Source: Armatimonadota bacterium
GTDB taxonomy: Bacteria; Armatimonadota; Fimbriimonadia; Fimbriimonadales; Fimbriimonadaceae
Assembly: GCA_020161505.1 (NCBI GenBank)
Contig: JAIUNY010000003.1
Location: 186,001 to 250,000, forward strand
Reading direction: 5' to 3'
DNA: 64,000 nt
A model generated the notes under the pieces. That model was not told the DNA's origin. It did not search any database and worked only from the letters and a program-made list of their open reading frames with translations. The translations under genes and the position numbers were made by a program. Shown one piece after another: positions 9,503 to 17,284 of this stretch (the first letter of the stretch is position 1; each line of letters opens with the position of its first letter).

Positions 9503-9865
9503 GGAGTTTGGGTTTTCGCCTGCCCGAAGGCCCATCATTGCGCCTTCATGGTCGGCGGCAAGGCACTCGAAGAGATTCCTCACCGACTGGCCCAACCGAT
9601 CACTTTTGTGTCCCTCGAATTCAATCAGTTGCACGAGGTGACGGGCTAAGTCGAGCATGTGCTCACGCATCACCATCGTTTCAGCCACTGATGGTTCGTA
9701 GTCGTGATCGAAGTACGGCAGCATTTCGCTGACCAGAAAATGCGCTTGCTCCAAGCTCTCCGAGTCCTGCTCAAGAGGCACGACTTGGCTCAGGCGACTC
9801 ACGATCCGATTCGAGAGCGTCGCCGCGTGATGGAGATTAAGGGTGGTGTTGTAATGTGGCGTCAT
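9485..9865 (-). CDS. Hypothetical cytoplasmic protein
   Basis: A 126-residue, mostly helical protein with no signal peptide or membrane segment. It is rich in His, Glu and Leu (MLPYFDHDYEPSVAETMVMREHMLDLARHLVQLIEFEGH), which might suggest a metal-binding helical bundle, but no family is recognised. It overlaps the convergent membrane-protein gene by 18 bp and diverges from nadA across a 176-nt intergenic region holding a palindrome. Confidence 0.6.
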   Translation of the reverse strand: MTPHYNTTLNLHHAATLSNRIVSRLSQVVPLEQDSESLEQAHFLVSEMLPYFDHDYEPSVAETMVMREHMLDLARHLVQLIEFEGHKSDRLGQSVRNLFECLAADHEGAMMGLRAGENPNSLQRPR

Positions 9866-9899
9866 CGTCGTCGCCTCGCTTGGAGATATACGTCACGAA

Positions 9900-9918
9900 T
9901 GATTAATTGTGTTAATCA
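9900..9918. promoter_or_regulatory. Perfect 7-bp-arm palindrome upstream of nadA (candidate operator)
   Basis: TGATTAA-N5-TTAATCA is a perfect inverted repeat in an AT-rich patch between the divergent gene starting at 9865 and nadA. Arm length and spacing suit a dimeric helix-turn-helix regulator. NAD-synthesis genes are often under dedicated repressors in other bacteria (NadR, NiaR, NrtR, NadQ); which factor acts here, if any, cannot be told. Confidence 0.5.
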
Positions 9919-10026
9919 GTTCCACCTATTGTATTGTTTTTTGCCCAAAATTGTAGCGGAAAGGACACGAACCGTTTCGACTTTTTGAAGGGACAGGACG
10001 ACGCAAGGACGCGGGCCGAGCGACCG

Positions 10027-10032
10027 TATAAT
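10027..10032 (+). promoter_or_regulatory. nadA -10 element
   Basis: A perfect TATAAT ends 9 nt before the nadA ATG at 10042. With normal -10 to start-site spacing, transcription would begin within a few bases of the ATG, giving a leaderless or nearly leaderless mRNA. No convincing -35 is visible. Confidence 0.6.
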
Positions 10033-10041
10033 AGAGTTGGG

Positions 10042-11190
10042 ATGTATCAACCTCCATTGCCCGAGGAGTACTCGTCCGCCACCGAAGCGGAACTCCATGA
10101 CCGAATCACCTCAGCCCGAAAAGCCCTCGGCTCCCGGCTCGTGATCCTCGGGCATCACTACCAGAGGGACGAGATCATTGCCCACGCCGACTATCGCGGG
10201 GACAGCTACAAGCTCGCCAAAGACGCCAACAAGCACCCGGAGGCTGAGTTCATCGTGTTCTGCGGCGTTCACTTCATGGCCGAATCCGCCGACATCCTGA
10301 CCGGCGATCACCAAAAGGTCATCCTCCCCAACCTCGCCGCCGGATGCTCCATGGCCGATATGGCGAATCTCTTCCAGGTTCGATCCTGCTGGAAGCAGCT
10401 CTCGGAGGTCTTGGGTGACATCGAGCTCGACCGAGCCGGAGACCAGCCGAAGATCGTCCCCGTGACCTACATCAATTCCGCCGCGAACCTCAAGGGTTTT
10501 GTCGGCGAGCACGGAGGAACTGTCTGCACGAGTACCAACGCTGCTGCGGCTCTCGATTGGGCGTTCTCGCTTGCCCCTGAAGGTCGCCAAGATAAGGTTC
10601 TCTTCTTCCCAGATCAACACCTCGGGCGCAACACGGGAGTCAAAATGGGCTTCGATCCCGACACTGAGATGGCCCTCTGGGATCCGTTCAAGCCGCTGGG
10701 CGGCAACTCGGTCGAGAAGCTTCAAGCCGCGCGATTCATTCTGTGGAAGGGACATTGCAGTGTCCATAAGCGCTTCTCCGTCGAGCAAATTGAGAAGGCG
10801 CGCGCCGAGTATCCCGGCATCAACGTCCTCGTCCACCCCGAGTGCGAGCTCGATGTGGTTCTCGCCAGTGACTTCAACGGAAGCACCGAGTACATCCTCA
10901 AAATGGTGGAGGATGCCCCCGCCGGCTCCAGCTGGGCGATCGGGACGGAAGTGAACTTGGTGAATCGTCTTGCCAAGGAGCACACCGACAAGACCATCAT
11001 CTGCCTTGACCCTCAAATCTGCCCGTGCGCGACGATGTACCGCATCCACCCCAGCTTCCTCTGCTGGGTGCTCGAGCGGCTGGTCGCGGGAGAAGTGGTC
11101 AACCAGATCCAGGTTCCCGAGAAGACCGCTCATTGGGCGAGAGTCGCGCTCTCCCGAATGCTTGAGATTGGCGTTAAACCCCGCGATTGA
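10042..11190 (+). CDS. nadA: Quinolinate synthase A
   Basis: A 382-residue 4Fe-4S enzyme that condenses iminoaspartate with dihydroxyacetone phosphate to quinolinate in de novo NAD synthesis. Family motifs: ILGHHYQRDEI, GCSMADMA (C102), the VHPECELDVV segment and a C-terminal ICPCATMYRI motif; these hold the expected cluster cysteines. The start at 10042 (MYQPPLPEEY) was chosen over an upstream in-frame extension because TATAAT lies just ahead of it. nadB and nadC are not in the window. Confidence 0.95.
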   Translation: MYQPPLPEEYSSATEAELHDRITSARKALGSRLVILGHHYQRDEIIAHADYRGDSYKLAKDANKHPEAEFIVFCGVHFMAESADILTGDHQKVILPNLAAGCSMADMANLFQVRSCWKQLSEVLGDIELDRAGDQPKIVPVTYINSAANLKGFVGEHGGTVCTSTNAAAALDWAFSLAPEGRQDKVLFFPDQHLGRNTGVKMGFDPDTEMALWDPFKPLGGNSVEKLQAARFILWKGHCSVHKRFSVEQIEKARAEYPGINVLVHPECELDVVLASDFNGSTEYILKMVEDAPAGSSWAIGTEVNLVNRLAKEHTDKTIICLDPQICPCATMYRIHPSFLCWVLERLVAGEVVNQIQVPEKTAHWARVALSRMLEIGVKPRD

Positions 11191-11209
11191 GCGACCCTGA
11201 AGAGCTGGG

Positions 11210-11233
11210 GTGCCCCGACCCTTCAGGGTCGGG
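11210..11233 (+). repeat. Third copy of the dispersed hairpin repeat
   Basis: This 24-bp copy differs from those at 4023 and 4113 by loss of one base. It folds as CCCGACCC-TTCA-GGGTCGGG, a perfect 8-bp stem with a 4-nt loop. It lies 19 nt after the nadA stop and might end the nadA transcript, although no clear T tract follows. Confidence 0.7.
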
Positions 11234-11313
11234 AAATGGGTCATCAAGCCAAACTTAAAGGCTCCGGTCTGCGGAACTGGAGAGGTTACTGAGGAGCCAG
11301 GTAACCTCTTTCT

Positions 11314-12198
11314 ATGCTCCATGCCCCTCTGACCAGCCCGGGACAGATCCTCCGCGACCGGTGGAAGAATGGAATCGTGGTCATGCCGGGAGCCTTCAGC
11401 GCCCTGACTGCGCTCGCGGCCACCAAGCAGGGAGCTCAGGCCGTCTACCTCAGCGGCGGAGCAATCACCAACAATGTCACGGGTCTACCGGATATCGCGG
11501 TAATCACCCCCGAAGAAATGGCGCGAACTGCGGCCAATGCCTGCTCCGTCGCCCCGGTGCCCATCCTTTGCGATGCCGACACAGGGTTCGGCGAAGTTTG
11601 GAACACCGCCCGCACGGTCATCGAGATGGAACGCGCCGGGCTGGCGGGAATCCACCTCGAAGACCAGGTGTCTCCCAAACGATGTGGCCACCTGGATGGC
11701 AAAGATGTCATCCCTCGTGCCCAAATGGAGGCCAAAATCCGGGCTGCCGTCGCCCATAAGCGCGATTCCAGCTTTGTCGTCATGGCCCGAACCGATGCCC
11801 GCGGCGTCGAGGGGATGCCTGCGGCCATCGACCGAGCCAAGGCTTACATGCAAGCGGGAGCCGATGCGATCTTCCCCGAAGGGCTGTTGAGCGAGCAAGA
11901 GTTTGCCGAGTTCCGGGAAGCCCTCCCGGGCGTCCCGCTTCTCGCCAACATGACCGAGTTCGGCAAAACCCCGCTCATCTCTGCGCAGCAGTTTGAGAAC
12001 CTCGGCTACCAGATGGTGATCTTCCCCGTCACGGCCCTGCGCGTGATGCTCAAGGCGGTCGAGGAGTTTTACCGCGATCTCCTCGAAACAGGCACTCAGG
12101 CCGGATGGATGGACAAGATGCGCACGCGCCATGAGCTCTATTCCACCATCGATTATCCGCAGTTTCCTGAACGCGAAGCCGAGTGGAGCCGAGAATAA
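11314..12198 (+). CDS. prpB: Methylisocitrate lyase, ICL/PEP-mutase superfamily
   Basis: A 294-residue TIM-barrel lyase that likely cleaves 2-methylisocitrate to succinate and pyruvate in the methylcitrate cycle of propionate catabolism. The catalytic cysteine lies in the PKRCGHLDGK motif, and the metal-binding region is in DADTGFGEVWN. A citrate-synthase-family gene follows, supporting a propionate role. TAACCT at 11302-11307 is 6 nt before the ATG, suggesting leaderless expression. Other PEP-mutase-family lyases are possible but less likely. Confidence 0.88.
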   Translation: MLHAPLTSPGQILRDRWKNGIVVMPGAFSALTALAATKQGAQAVYLSGGAITNNVTGLPDIAVITPEEMARTAANACSVAPVPILCDADTGFGEVWNTARTVIEMERAGLAGIHLEDQVSPKRCGHLDGKDVIPRAQMEAKIRAAVAHKRDSSFVVMARTDARGVEGMPAAIDRAKAYMQAGADAIFPEGLLSEQEFAEFREALPGVPLLANMTEFGKTPLISAQQFENLGYQMVIFPVTALRVMLKAVEEFYRDLLETGTQAGWMDKMRTRHELYSTIDYPQFPEREAEWSRE

Positions 12199-12368
12199 AC
12201 CCCGGTCCCGAGGGCACGGACGCCACCTGACCCGATAGGTAAACTCCGCGCATCGTTGGACTCTGAGTGTCCCGCCCTGCCGGAAACCCCAAGGCCGCAC
12301 GGCCCCGTTTGCCGCAATCTGGACGAAGACAAAGAAGTCACATCGTAGTACAGAGCGAGAATCGAACG

Positions 12369-13511
12369 ATGAGCGCAACCACTTACCCGAATTACAGCCC
12401 CGGCCTTGAGGGAATCGTCGCCGGCATTACCAAGATCTCCAAGATCACCGTCGAAACCAGTCGATTGGAGTATCGCGGTTACAACGTCCACGACCTCGCA
12501 GAAAAGGGATCTTTCGAGGAAACCGCCTTCCTGCTTCTTCGCGGTCACCTGCCGTCTCAAGAAGAGCTCGACACTTTCAAAGCGACCCTCGAAGCTGAAC
12601 GCGAAGTTCCGCCGCAGGTCATCGAAGCCCTCCGACAGTGCGCCCCGGGCACGCACCCGATGGACATGCTGAAGGTGGGTTACGCCACCCTCGCAGGCTA
12701 CGATGCCGATTACGCCGAAGATGCTCTCGACCACGGTGCCAATATCCGCAAGGCCATCCGCATCGTGGCCAAGGCTCCGCGCATCGTGACCGCGGCCTAC
12801 CACATCGCCAACGGTCGCGAGCCCATCGCCCCGAAGGCTGGCCTGAGCACCGCCGCCAACTTCCTCTACATGCTTCACGGCAAGGAAGAAGATGCTTTCA
12901 CCGTGAAGGTGATGGACGCTTCGCTCACGCTTTACGCGGAGCACACGTTCAACGCCTCGACCTTCGCCTGCCGAGTCACCGTCGCGACGCTCAGCGACAT
13001 CTACAGCGGAATCGTCAGCGGAATCGGCACCCTCAAGGGCCCCCTCCACGGTGGCGCGAACGAGGAAGCCATGCGCATGCTGCTCGAAGTTGATACGCCG
13101 GAGAAGGCTGAAGACTGGATCCGCACCGCGCTGGCCAACAAGTCTAAGATCATGGGCTTCGGTCACCGCGAGTACAAGGTGGGCGACAGCCGCGCCATCT
13201 ACCTGACCCAAGTCGCCAAGGAGATCGGCCGGCGCAAGGGCAACACCCGATGGGGCGACATTGCCGACATCATGGAAAAGGTGATGCTCGAAGAAAAGAG
13301 CATCTACCCGAACGTGGACTTCCCGGCAGCCTACGCGTACTATCTGCTCGATATCCCCATCGAGCTCTACACCCCGATCTTCGTGATGGCCCGCGTGAGC
13401 GGATGGAGCAGCCACGCTATCGAGCAGCTGGCCCACAACCGACTCATCCGACCGACCTGCATCTACGAAGGCCCCGAAGGTCTGGACTATCCGGAAATCG
13501 GTAGCCGCTGA
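12369..13511 (+). CDS. Citrate / 2-methylcitrate synthase
   Basis: A 380-residue citrate-synthase-family enzyme. Key motifs are GPLHGGANEEAM (catalytic His), the GFGHREYKVGDSRA region (second His) and a C-terminal arginine region. The start at 12369 gives MSATTYPNYSPGLEGIVAG, the usual short N-terminus; an upstream extension from 12267 has low-complexity sequence and is rejected. Position 170 nt after prpB suggests 2-methylcitrate synthase (prpC), but with no other copy visible it could also be the TCA-cycle enzyme gltA. A strong terminator follows. Confidence 0.9.
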   Translation: MSATTYPNYSPGLEGIVAGITKISKITVETSRLEYRGYNVHDLAEKGSFEETAFLLLRGHLPSQEELDTFKATLEAEREVPPQVIEALRQCAPGTHPMDMLKVGYATLAGYDADYAEDALDHGANIRKAIRIVAKAPRIVTAAYHIANGREPIAPKAGLSTAANFLYMLHGKEEDAFTVKVMDASLTLYAEHTFNASTFACRVTVATLSDIYSGIVSGIGTLKGPLHGGANEEAMRMLLEVDTPEKAEDWIRTALANKSKIMGFGHREYKVGDSRAIYLTQVAKEIGRRKGNTRWGDIADIMEKVMLEEKSIYPNVDFPAAYAYYLLDIPIELYTPIFVMARVSGWSSHAIEQLAHNRLIRPTCIYEGPEGLDYPEIGSR

Positions 13512-13533
13512 GGTTCGTCGGTCCTCGCTCTCC

Positions 13534-13565
13534 AGCCCCTGGGTCAAGTGACCTGGGGGCTTTTT
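13534..13565 (+). terminator. Rho-independent terminator after the citrate synthase gene
   Basis: A 13-bp stem, with two G-T wobbles, runs from AGCCCCTGGGTCA to TGACCTGGGGGCT and is followed directly by TTTTT. It lies 22 nt after the stop codon. Confidence 0.9.
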
Positions 13566-13709
13566 GCATGTTGGGAGCCAATTTCCGACACAGACGACGG
13601 AAGTGTCCGAATTTTCCTCTCAGCAGAACCGGCAATCGGCGACCAGCGTCATAAAGGCAAGTTGTGGCGCAAAAATTGCACTCACAATGACAACTAAATC
13701 GGAGTTCTT

Positions 13710-14123
13710 ATGCGGTTCTTTTTATTTGCTCTCATTCCCCTCACCCTTCTTCTGGGTCTGGTAGGCGGTTGCGGTGGCCTGCAAACCAAAACAACTGCCG
13801 ATGCCTCGGTGGCGCTGCAAGGGGCAACCGGCGACATCGTCACGCTGGCTCTCACCCGAAATGGCGAGTCGATCTTGACCTCCACGAACATCTGCCACAG
13901 CATCAGCGTTCAACCCTGGTGCAGTGCCCTCAACACTGGCTCGGAGCAACGGATCAACTTCACGATGGATCAGATTCACAACCCGGTGAAGGTCTGGGCC
14001 ACCAACAAGTCGTCGGTGGATCGCACTGTCACGGTTCGCGTGACGATCGCGGGCAGTGAGCGACTCAACCGCACCGTTTCGATCCCGGCGGGCATGAGCC
14101 TCGAAGTCGCCTCCATGTCGTGA
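13710..14123 (+). CDS. Lipoprotein of unknown function
   Basis: A 137-residue exported lipoprotein. The N-terminal hydrophobic stretch ends in a lipobox, LVGGCGG, so the mature protein starts at a lipidated cysteine near residue 21. The mature part is beta-strand-like (TVTVRVTIAGSERLNRTVSIPAG) and has two further cysteines. No family was recognised. A GGAG ribosome-binding site precedes the ATG. It is transcribed as a single gene between two terminators. Confidence 0.7.
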   Translation: MRFFLFALIPLTLLLGLVGGCGGLQTKTTADASVALQGATGDIVTLALTRNGESILTSTNICHSISVQPWCSALNTGSEQRINFTMDQIHNPVKVWATNKSSVDRTVTVRVTIAGSERLNRTVSIPAGMSLEVASMS

Positions 14124-14136
14124 ATCCGTGATCCAG

Positions 14137-14177
14137 GCCCAGGCATGTCCCGAGAGCCTTTGGGATGATGCCTGGGC
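14137..14177 (+). terminator. Terminator abutting the next gene's promoter
   Basis: A perfect 10-bp inverted repeat (GCCCAGGCAT at 14137-14146, ATGCCTGGGC at 14168-14177) is followed by TTCTTCT. The next gene's TATAAT begins at 14184, only 6 nt beyond the hairpin, so the terminator arm lies within the -35/-10 spacer region of that promoter. Confidence 0.7.
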
Positions 14178-14183
14178 TTCTTC

Positions 14184-14189
14184 TATAAT
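14184..14189 (+). promoter_or_regulatory. -10 element of the cyclophilin cluster
   Basis: A perfect TATAAT lies 6 nt before the ATG at 14196. A TTGGGA at 14160-14165 could be the -35 with 18-nt spacing. The spacing implies a leaderless mRNA. Confidence 0.65.
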
Positions 14190-14195
14190 CACCCC

Positions 14196-14906
14196 ATGAA
14201 GCTGATTCACCCCGCGTTTCTTGCCGGGATCATCGCCCTTCTCCTCGGACTGGCTGGATGCGTCACCCAACCCGAAGCCGAAGCCCCTCCGACTCCGCTC
14301 GAATCGGGTGAACCCGCCGACCCGACACCCGCCAAACCCGAGGAGCCGAAGGCGGAAGCCAATCTTCCCGAAGCACCCAAGGATGGCGACGAAGTCGCGG
14401 TTCTTGAGACCGAGAAGGGCAAGATCATCGTGATGTTCTATCCCGAAGTCGCCCCCAAGCACGTGGAGAACTTCAAGAGCCTGGTGAAGGAAGGCTTCTA
14501 CGACGGCACACGATTCCACCGCTGCATCCCTGGATTCATGATTCAAGGCGGCGACCCGAAGAGTAAGGATCTCTCGCTTTCCGCCGAATGGGGAACTGGC
14601 GGAAAGATGAATCCAGATGGATCAGAACGCAATGTGGATTTTGAAGGCGGCAACCTGCTCAAGCACACCCGAGGTGTGCTCTCCGCCGCTCGAAGCTCGG
14701 ATCCGAACTCGGCCAGCAGCCAGTTCTTCCTGATGCACCAAGCCTATCCGAGCCTGGATGGTGAGTATTCCGCCTTCGGCAAGATCGTTTCTGGCATCGA
14801 AATCGTGGACGAGATCGTGCAGACGGGAGCCCAAAATGAGAAAGTGCCATCCGACAAGGCGGTGGTGCTGAAGAAGGCAACCCTTGCCAAGTGGCCGGTG
14901 AAGTGA
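14196..14906 (+). CDS. Cyclophilin-type peptidyl-prolyl isomerase, lipoprotein
   Basis: A 236-residue protein with a signal peptide and lipobox (LLLGLAGCVTQ), then a Pro/Glu-rich linker to about residue 65 and a cyclophilin domain. The catalytic segment is FHRCIPGFMIQGGDP with its Arg, followed by SSQFFLMH. It should catalyse proline cis-trans isomerisation on exported proteins, anchored to a membrane. It is the first of three tandem cyclophilin genes. Confidence 0.93.
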   Translation: MKLIHPAFLAGIIALLLGLAGCVTQPEAEAPPTPLESGEPADPTPAKPEEPKAEANLPEAPKDGDEVAVLETEKGKIIVMFYPEVAPKHVENFKSLVKEGFYDGTRFHRCIPGFMIQGGDPKSKDLSLSAEWGTGGKMNPDGSERNVDFEGGNLLKHTRGVLSAARSSDPNSASSQFFLMHQAYPSLDGEYSAFGKIVSGIEIVDEIVQTGAQNEKVPSDKAVVLKKATLAKWPVK

Positions 14907-15547
14907 TGATTCCTGGACTTCTCTCCCTCGCGGCGATTGCCCCGAACCCCACACCCTTGCAGAACGCCCTGATCAAAGTGAGCTTTGATCAGGACGCCAT
15001 TGCCCCCGAGAAAGGAGACAAGGTCGCCGTCCTTACGACGACCGAGGGCAAAATCGTCGTGATGTTCTTCCCGCAAGTCGCCCCCAATCACGTCAAAAAC
15101 TTCCAGGAACTGGCGGGGAAATCGTTCTACAACGGAACCCGTTTCCACCGCTGTATCCCAGGATTCATGATCCAGGGCGGAGACCCGAACAGTGCCGACC
15201 TTGCTCGGAGCAACTTCTGGGGAACCGGCGGCCCGATGGATTCCGAGGGTAAGCGAGTCGGCGTGAACGCCGAGTTCAGCGAGCTCAAACACAACCGAGG
15301 CATTCTCAGCATGGCGCGGGCGCAAGATCCGAACTCGGCGGGGAGCCAGTTCTTCATCATGCACGCGAACGCTCCGTTCCTGGATGGCAAATACAGTGCC
15401 TTCGGAAAGGTCATCGAAGGCCTCGATGTCGTCGACAAGATCGTGAAAACCGGGCCAACCAGCCAGCAAGCCAACGGTCTCGTGCCCCCCGAAAAGGCCA
15501 TCGTTCTCCAAACGGTCGAGATCAAAACTTGGCCTCTTTCCCAATAA
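14906..15547 (+). CDS. Cyclophilin-type peptidyl-prolyl isomerase
   Basis: A 213-residue cyclophilin. The ATG at 14906 overlaps the previous stop codon (TGATG), so the two genes are translationally coupled; an in-frame GTG 15 nt upstream is less likely. The N-terminus MIPGLLSLAAIAP is weakly hydrophobic and may be a short signal peptide. The catalytic core FHRCIPGFMIQGGDP and SQFFIMH are present. It closely resembles its upstream neighbour, consistent with tandem duplication. Confidence 0.92.
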   Translation: MIPGLLSLAAIAPNPTPLQNALIKVSFDQDAIAPEKGDKVAVLTTTEGKIVVMFFPQVAPNHVKNFQELAGKSFYNGTRFHRCIPGFMIQGGDPNSADLARSNFWGTGGPMDSEGKRVGVNAEFSELKHNRGILSMARAQDPNSAGSQFFIMHANAPFLDGKYSAFGKVIEGLDVVDKIVKTGPTSQQANGLVPPEKAIVLQTVEIKTWPLSQ

Positions 15548-15556
15548 CCAACTACT

Positions 15557-16111
15557 ATGAGTCAACTTTCTAGCACCGCCGCTCCCGGAGCGACCGCACC
15601 GAACGAGGGCGATCAGGTCGTCCTGATCAACACGAACCACGGCCGCATTGTCGTGAAGTTCTTTGATGACAAGGCACCGCAACACGCTGCCGCTTTCCGT
15701 AAGCTCGCAAGCGAGGGCTACTACGATGGCATTCGGTTCCACCGGGTGATTCCTGGCTTCATGATTCAGGGCGGCGACCCGAACAGCAAGACCATGCCGC
15801 GAGAAATGCACGGCACGGGCGGTCCGGGATACACCCTTCCTGCTGAGTTCAACGACGTGCCCCACACCCCAGGAATCCTGAGCGCGGCGCGCACCAGCGA
15901 TCCGAACTCGGCCGGCAGCCAGTTCTTCCTGATGCACAAAACGGCTCCTCACCTCGACCGACAGTATTCGGTCTTTGGTCAAGTGATCGAGGGGATGGAT
16001 GTGGTGGAGACCATCGTCAACTTGAAGCGCGACCATCGTGACAATCCGCTGGAAGAAAATCCCGCGGTCATGGAATCGGTGACGGTGGCCACGTGGCCAC
16101 TTGGCGAATAA
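15557..16111 (+). CDS. Cyclophilin-type peptidyl-prolyl isomerase, cytoplasmic
   Basis: A 184-residue cyclophilin without a signal peptide, so probably cytoplasmic. The core FHRVIPGFMIQGGDP and SQFFLMHK motifs are intact. It lies 9 nt after the second cyclophilin and ends the tandem set; a bidirectional terminator follows. The three copies may serve different compartments. Confidence 0.93.
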   Translation: MSQLSSTAAPGATAPNEGDQVVLINTNHGRIVVKFFDDKAPQHAAAFRKLASEGYYDGIRFHRVIPGFMIQGGDPNSKTMPREMHGTGGPGYTLPAEFNDVPHTPGILSAARTSDPNSAGSQFFLMHKTAPHLDRQYSVFGQVIEGMDVVETIVNLKRDHRDNPLEENPAVMESVTVATWPLGE

Positions 16112-16137
16112 TTCGCCACGATCCCACGAAAAATTCA

Positions 16138-16163
16138 GCCCCGAGTTCGTTGGAACTCGGGGC
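16138..16163. terminator. Bidirectional terminator between convergent genes
   Basis: A perfect 11-bp stem, GCCCCGAGTTC / GAACTCGGGGC with loop GTTG, is followed by TTCTCT on the plus strand and preceded by AAAAATT. It separates the cyclophilin set from the convergent DUF1854 gene. Confidence 0.85.
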
Positions 16164-16186
16164 TTCTCTGTCTCGGCTCGGTGGTC

Positions 16187-16654
16187 TCAGACCGTCACGT
16201 TGAGAATCTTCTGGCTGCGCTCGTCCAGGGCATCCACGTCCGGAATTTCAAACCGATTGCCATCCACATCGATCACGAGCAGATAGTTCTCCCGCAACCA
16301 CTGGGCGTTTTCCTGCAGCGACTGGGTGACGAACTCCTTCTCCCCGCGATCCGTCACGACATGCCAGTACGTGGATCCGAACTCGGTTTTTGCGCTCAGA
16401 ATCCGGTGGATTCGGCCGTTGAGATACCGCTTGTGAAGCTCGGCCTGAACCATCTGCCACATCTCCGGCGAGAACTCCTCCGCCGGATTCGTGACCATCA
16501 GAATCTCGCGATCCTTCCCGTCCACGAGGGCCAGGAACCGGTCGGGATACCGCAGAGGCGACGCCCAGATCGGCTTGACCTCCAGGTAGCACTGATCCTT
16601 ATATTCCAGCCGAAGCCGCCCTTCTGGGGCGAAAAAGAGGCGGCAAAATTCCAT
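16187..16654 (-). CDS. DUF1854 family protein
   Basis: A 155-residue protein resembling DUF1854 (LVDGKDREILMVTNPAEEFSPEMWQMVQAELHKRYLNGRI, then YWHVVTDRGEKEFVTQ). DUF1854 genes commonly sit beside an ABC exporter with a zinc-ribbon N-terminus, a pair linked in annotation (from memory) with cyanophycin metabolism. The matching ABC gene is at 18158-20338, but three unrelated small genes separate them. TATCGT at 16662-16667 (minus) is 7 nt before the ATG, so it has its own leaderless promoter. Confidence 0.8.
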   Translation of the reverse strand: MEFCRLFFAPEGRLRLEYKDQCYLEVKPIWASPLRYPDRFLALVDGKDREILMVTNPAEEFSPEMWQMVQAELHKRYLNGRIHRILSAKTEFGSTYWHVVTDRGEKEFVTQSLQENAQWLRENYLLVIDVDGNRFEIPDVDALDERSQKILNVTV

Positions 16655-16687
16655 ACATCTGACGATAGCACGGATTCTTCGGTGAGT

Positions 16688-17284
16688 CTAGTTCTGAGGA
16701 TCAAGAACCTGCATCCTCTGTCCCCAGGGCACCGGGGCAACATGAAGGTCAAAGAACAGGGTTCTGATTCGGCCCGTCGCGAAATTGATGTCATCGTGAA
16801 ACGGCAGATGCTCGATCATGAGCGCTGTCTTCGACGAATCCGGAGCTGAGGTGAGCGTGCTGAACTTCTCCTCGATGTTTCTTCCATTGTAACTGTAGCT
16901 TGAGCCAGTACGCTTGTGGAAATTGTTCGAGCAATCTCGGGAGCCTGATGAAATGTCGTAATAGCAGTCAGCGGGGCAACGCAGAACCCGGGATGAGACG
17001 CCATAACTCTTAAGCCTTTCCGTCCACTCTGCCACCGGTGGGTCAGCCGCAGATTGACTTCGTGGCATCAGGAAATCTCCGTTATCACCTGCATACAGGG
17101 TCGTCCCCAAGCCGATCTGCCGTAGGTTACTCATACAAGTTGTGACTTGTGCGGCAGCCTTTGCTCGTGCTAACACTGGAAAAAGAATTGCAGATAGCAA
17201 GGCAACTATTCCAATGACGACCAGTAATTCCGTCACGGTAAAAGCGCGCTGCTCACTGACGTTCCGAAACGTTGGGATCCTCAT
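16688..17284 (-). CDS. Type IV prepilin-like / pseudopilin protein
   Basis: A 198-residue protein with a class III signal: a short basic leader, then RAFTVTELLVVIGIVALLSAILFPV with the conserved glutamate at mature position 5, to be cut by prepilin peptidase before Phe. The variable C-terminus has six cysteines (for example RCPADCYYD). The start MRIPTFRNV at 17284 was chosen since the long upstream extension reads through the neighbouring gene. It overlaps the upstream gene by 32 bp. Base composition is lower in GC than the flanking genes. Confidence 0.8.
   Translation of the reverse strand: MRIPTFRNVSEQRAFTVTELLVVIGIVALLSAILFPVLARAKAAAQVTTCMSNLRQIGLGTTLYAGDNGDFLMPRSQSAADPPVAEWTERLKSYGVSSRVLRCPADCYYDISSGSRDCSNNFHKRTGSSYSYNGRNIEEKFSTLTSAPDSSKTALMIEHLPFHDDINFATGRIRTLFFDLHVAPVPWGQRMQVLDPQN

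Noticed and set aside
12199-12368. Riboswitch in the leader of the citrate synthase gene
   Set aside because: No recognisable aptamer consensus or expression-platform hairpin; only a TAAACT promoter-like element.
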